Origin: Methanoregula sp. UBA154
GTDB taxonomy: Archaea; Halobacteriota; Methanomicrobia; Methanomicrobiales; Methanospirillaceae
Reading direction: 5' to 3'
NCBI GenBank assembly: GCA_002502245.1
Contig: DAPW01000011.1
Location: forward strand, 1 to 64,000
DNA: 64,000 nucleotides
The translations under genes were made by a program, and so were the position numbers. Position 1 is the stretch's first letter, and each line of letters starts with the position of its first letter. The notes beneath the pieces are model-generated. The model did not search any database. It was not told the DNA's origin and was given only the letters and a program-made list of their open reading frames with translations. Shown here piece by piece: positions 62,344 through 64,000 of the stretch.

Positions 62344-64000
62344 ATGTCCCTGCCAAGACGCGGTATGGTTCTTGTCCTTCTCACGGTGTGTATTGGTTTC
62401 TTTGTCATGTTTTCCGGATGCATGACAGAGAAGCCTGCATCAGGTGCCCCTGTGGTCGGAGCCATGAGTTCCCTGAAACTCTACACAGAAGAGAACTATC
62501 CATACAATTACCAGGAAAACGGAACCCTGAAGGGGATCTCCATTGATCTTTTTGAAAAGATCACGGAGAAGATGGGTGACCGGGTATCGCGGGATAGGAT
62601 ACGCCTCGCGCCATGGTCGGAGGGCTACGAGGCAGCCCTGAACGGCAACAACACGATGATCTTTGCCATTGCACGGATATCCGTCCGTGAAACCTCCTTC
62701 AAATGGGCCGGGCCGATCTACCCGTACACCACCGCTGTTTTTTCCCAGCCGGACAGCGGGATCGTTATCGGAGCCACGGAGGACCTCGCGAATTACCGGA
62801 TCGGAGCGGTCACCGATGATGCTGCGGTCCAGCAGCTGCTGGATGCCGGCGTAAACCGGAGCAGCATTGTCCTCGTGCCGGAAGAGTCCGTGCTGGTCGA
62901 CCGGATCCAGAACGGGACGATCGATCTCTGGGCAGACTCCGAGGTCTCGGGCAGGGTGCTCGCCCGCGAGATGACCGGCAATGCGTACAGCTTCCGGGTT
63001 GTCCACCGCTTCCCGTCCATGCCAATCTACTTCGGGTTCAGCCGCGATGTTCCCGATACCACGGTGCAGTCGTTCCAGCAGGCGCTTGACGCGCTGAAGC
63101 AGGAGAAAGACAGCCGGGGGATCAGCACCTACGATGAAGTTACCGGCCGGTACATCCCGGCGGTCGGTCTTGCCCAGCTCAGCTACCTTACCGAGGAATG
63201 GGCGCCCTTCAACTATGCGGACAAGGGTAAGCCCTCCGGAATATCGGTCGAAATTCTCGAGGCAATCTTCCAGACCATGGATGTCAACCGGACAAGTGCT
63301 GACGTTCAGATCCTACCACTCTCCGAAGGATTCCGCAGGGCGCAGGGGAATGACACGGTCCTCTTCTCCATCGTCCGTTCCCCGGAGCGCGACCCGCTCT
63401 ACCAGTGGGCTGGACCCTTCACCAAGGCCCGGTTCGTTGTCTGGGCCCCGGTGAGCAAAAACATCACCATCACCTCCCCTGCCGACATGAACCGCTACCG
63501 GATCGGGGCCGTGAAAGGAACCATTGAGAATACCCTCCTCGCAGATGAAGGCGTGAATGCCTCAGCCATTGTTCACGGCCTTGCTCCCGCGGATCTCATC
63601 AGAATGCTGCAGGCGGATCAGATCGATCTCTGGGCCACCGGGGACGTGACCGGGCGGTACGAGATGCAGGCTGCCGGGGCGGACCCCGATGCCTACGAGA
63701 TCGTACACACGCTGAGCGAGAACGACTTCTACTTCCTCTTCAGCAAAAATGTCCCGGCGGATCTGGTCAGCGCCTTCTCAGACGGTATCGAGACGGTAAA
63801 GAACCAGGAGGATGCACAGGGGATCAGTGAATACGAGCGGATCATCTACCGGCACATTGGCGTAGGCTGCACCCGGCAGCCGTTTTCGGACGATGCCGTG
63901 GTTGCCCTCGTGAACCGCACCGAAGCGGATATCCGCGAGGATGCGGCCGGCACATTCCGGAAGATCAATGCCGGCCAGTCCCCGTACCGTGATGCGAAGA
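62344..64000 (+). CDS. Second two-SBP/Cache lipoprotein, cut by the window end
   Basis: At least 552 codons are open to the end of the window. The protein starts MSLPRRGMVLVLL and has lipobox MFSGC. The two solute-binding domains align with those of 55867-57816 (YTEENYPYNY, IRLAPWSEGYEAALNGN, WAPFNYADKG, LPLSEGFRRAQGND). The Cache-like part has begun (TRQPFSDDAVVALVNRTEAD) when the window ends. Identity is high and without frameshift. The stop is beyond position 64000. Confidence 0.9.
   Translation, partial: MSLPRRGMVLVLLTVCIGFFVMFSGCMTEKPASGAPVVGAMSSLKLYTEENYPYNYQENGTLKGISIDLFEKITEKMGDRVSRDRIRLAPWSEGYEAALNGNNTMIFAIARISVRETSFKWAGPIYPYTTAVFSQPDSGIVIGATEDLANYRIGAVTDDAAVQQLLDAGVNRSSIVLVPEESVLVDRIQNGTIDLWADSEVSGRVLAREMTGNAYSFRVVHRFPSMPIYFGFSRDVPDTTVQSFQQALDALKQEKDSRGISTYDEVTGRYIPAVGLAQLSYLTEEWAPFNYADKGKPSGISVEILEAIFQTMDVNRTSADVQILPLSEGFRRAQGNDTVLFSIVRSPERDPLYQWAGPFTKARFVVWAPVSKNITITSPADMNRYRIGAVKGTIENTLLADEGVNASAIVHGLAPADLIRMLQADQIDLWATGDVTGRYEMQAAGADPDAYEIVHTLSENDFYFLFSKNVPADLVSAFSDGIETVKNQEDAQGISEYERIIYRHIGVGCTRQPFSDDAVVALVNRTEADIREDAAGTFRKINAGQSPYRDAK

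Overview
The window reads as a chromosomal segment of a hydrogenotrophic methanogen of the order Methanomicrobiales, most likely a Methanoregula-like organism (inference from gene content). Supporting content: a Hef helicase-nuclease, an archaeal glycyl-tRNA synthetase, UPF0147, UPF0305/DUF2115 and SSSCA1-like proteins, archaeal RuBisCO, a bacterial-type DNA gyrase pair of the kind carried by Methanomicrobia, NikR plus several Cbi/Nik metal transporters, and many flavodoxin/ferredoxin proteins. No rRNA, tRNA, CRISPR array, transposase or prophage was found.

Layout. 1-4.8 kb: a dispersed repeat, an ABC-type export or remodelling operon with a secreted partner, and an XRE regulator coupled to a small membrane protein. 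5.4-14.3 kb: a nickel/cobalt island with a DtxR-like regulator, a CbiQ-CbiO-CbiM transporter, NikR, a stand-alone CbiM-CbiN pair and a complete CbiM-NikN-CbiO-CbiQ transporter. 14.8-19.4 kb: gyrB-gyrA. 19.9-27.8 kb: a lipoprotein, a YjbQ-like protein, an Fe-S QueG-like protein, an Fe-S aldo/keto reductase, a TerC-like membrane protein and small conserved archaeal genes. 28.5-39.9 kb: hef, glyS, an HTH protein, a metallo-hydrolase, a STAS protein, an MFS exporter with its regulator, and a PEGA-domain surface protein. 40.2-44.5 kb: a five-PAS histidine kinase divergent from RuBisCO. 45.7-52.9 kb: a nine-gene, mostly overlapping flavodoxin/ferredoxin/radical-SAM operon led by an ArsR-flavodoxin fusion with a perfect dyad operator in front of it. 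53-64 kb: a flavodoxin, then two similarly arranged blocks (acetyltransferase, decarboxylase, two-SBP/Cache lipoprotein) separated by PolX. In the first block the acetyltransferase is a broken remnant.

Four points stand out. (1) The 45.7-52.9 kb redox operon looks like a self-contained electron-transfer system with three paralogous flavodoxin-2x[4Fe-4S] proteins, two related flavodoxin domains (one fused to a DNA-binding domain), a membrane polyferredoxin, an FMN reductase, a Cys-rich membrane protein and a radical SAM enzyme. Its function is unknown and it is the best candidate for an undescribed system. (2) A family of GC-rich, hairpin-forming intergenic repeats (three full copies of 435-439 bp and about ten partial or degenerate ones) occurs on both strands. 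(3) The two lipoprotein blocks share gene order and promoter sequence but carry unrelated decarboxylases. (4) Several perfect inverted or direct repeats lie in promoters beside regulator genes and are testable operator candidates.

Start codons were chosen from ribosome-binding sites, overlaps, signal peptides and alignment between paralogues in the window. Family names come from recognition of motifs, not from a database search.
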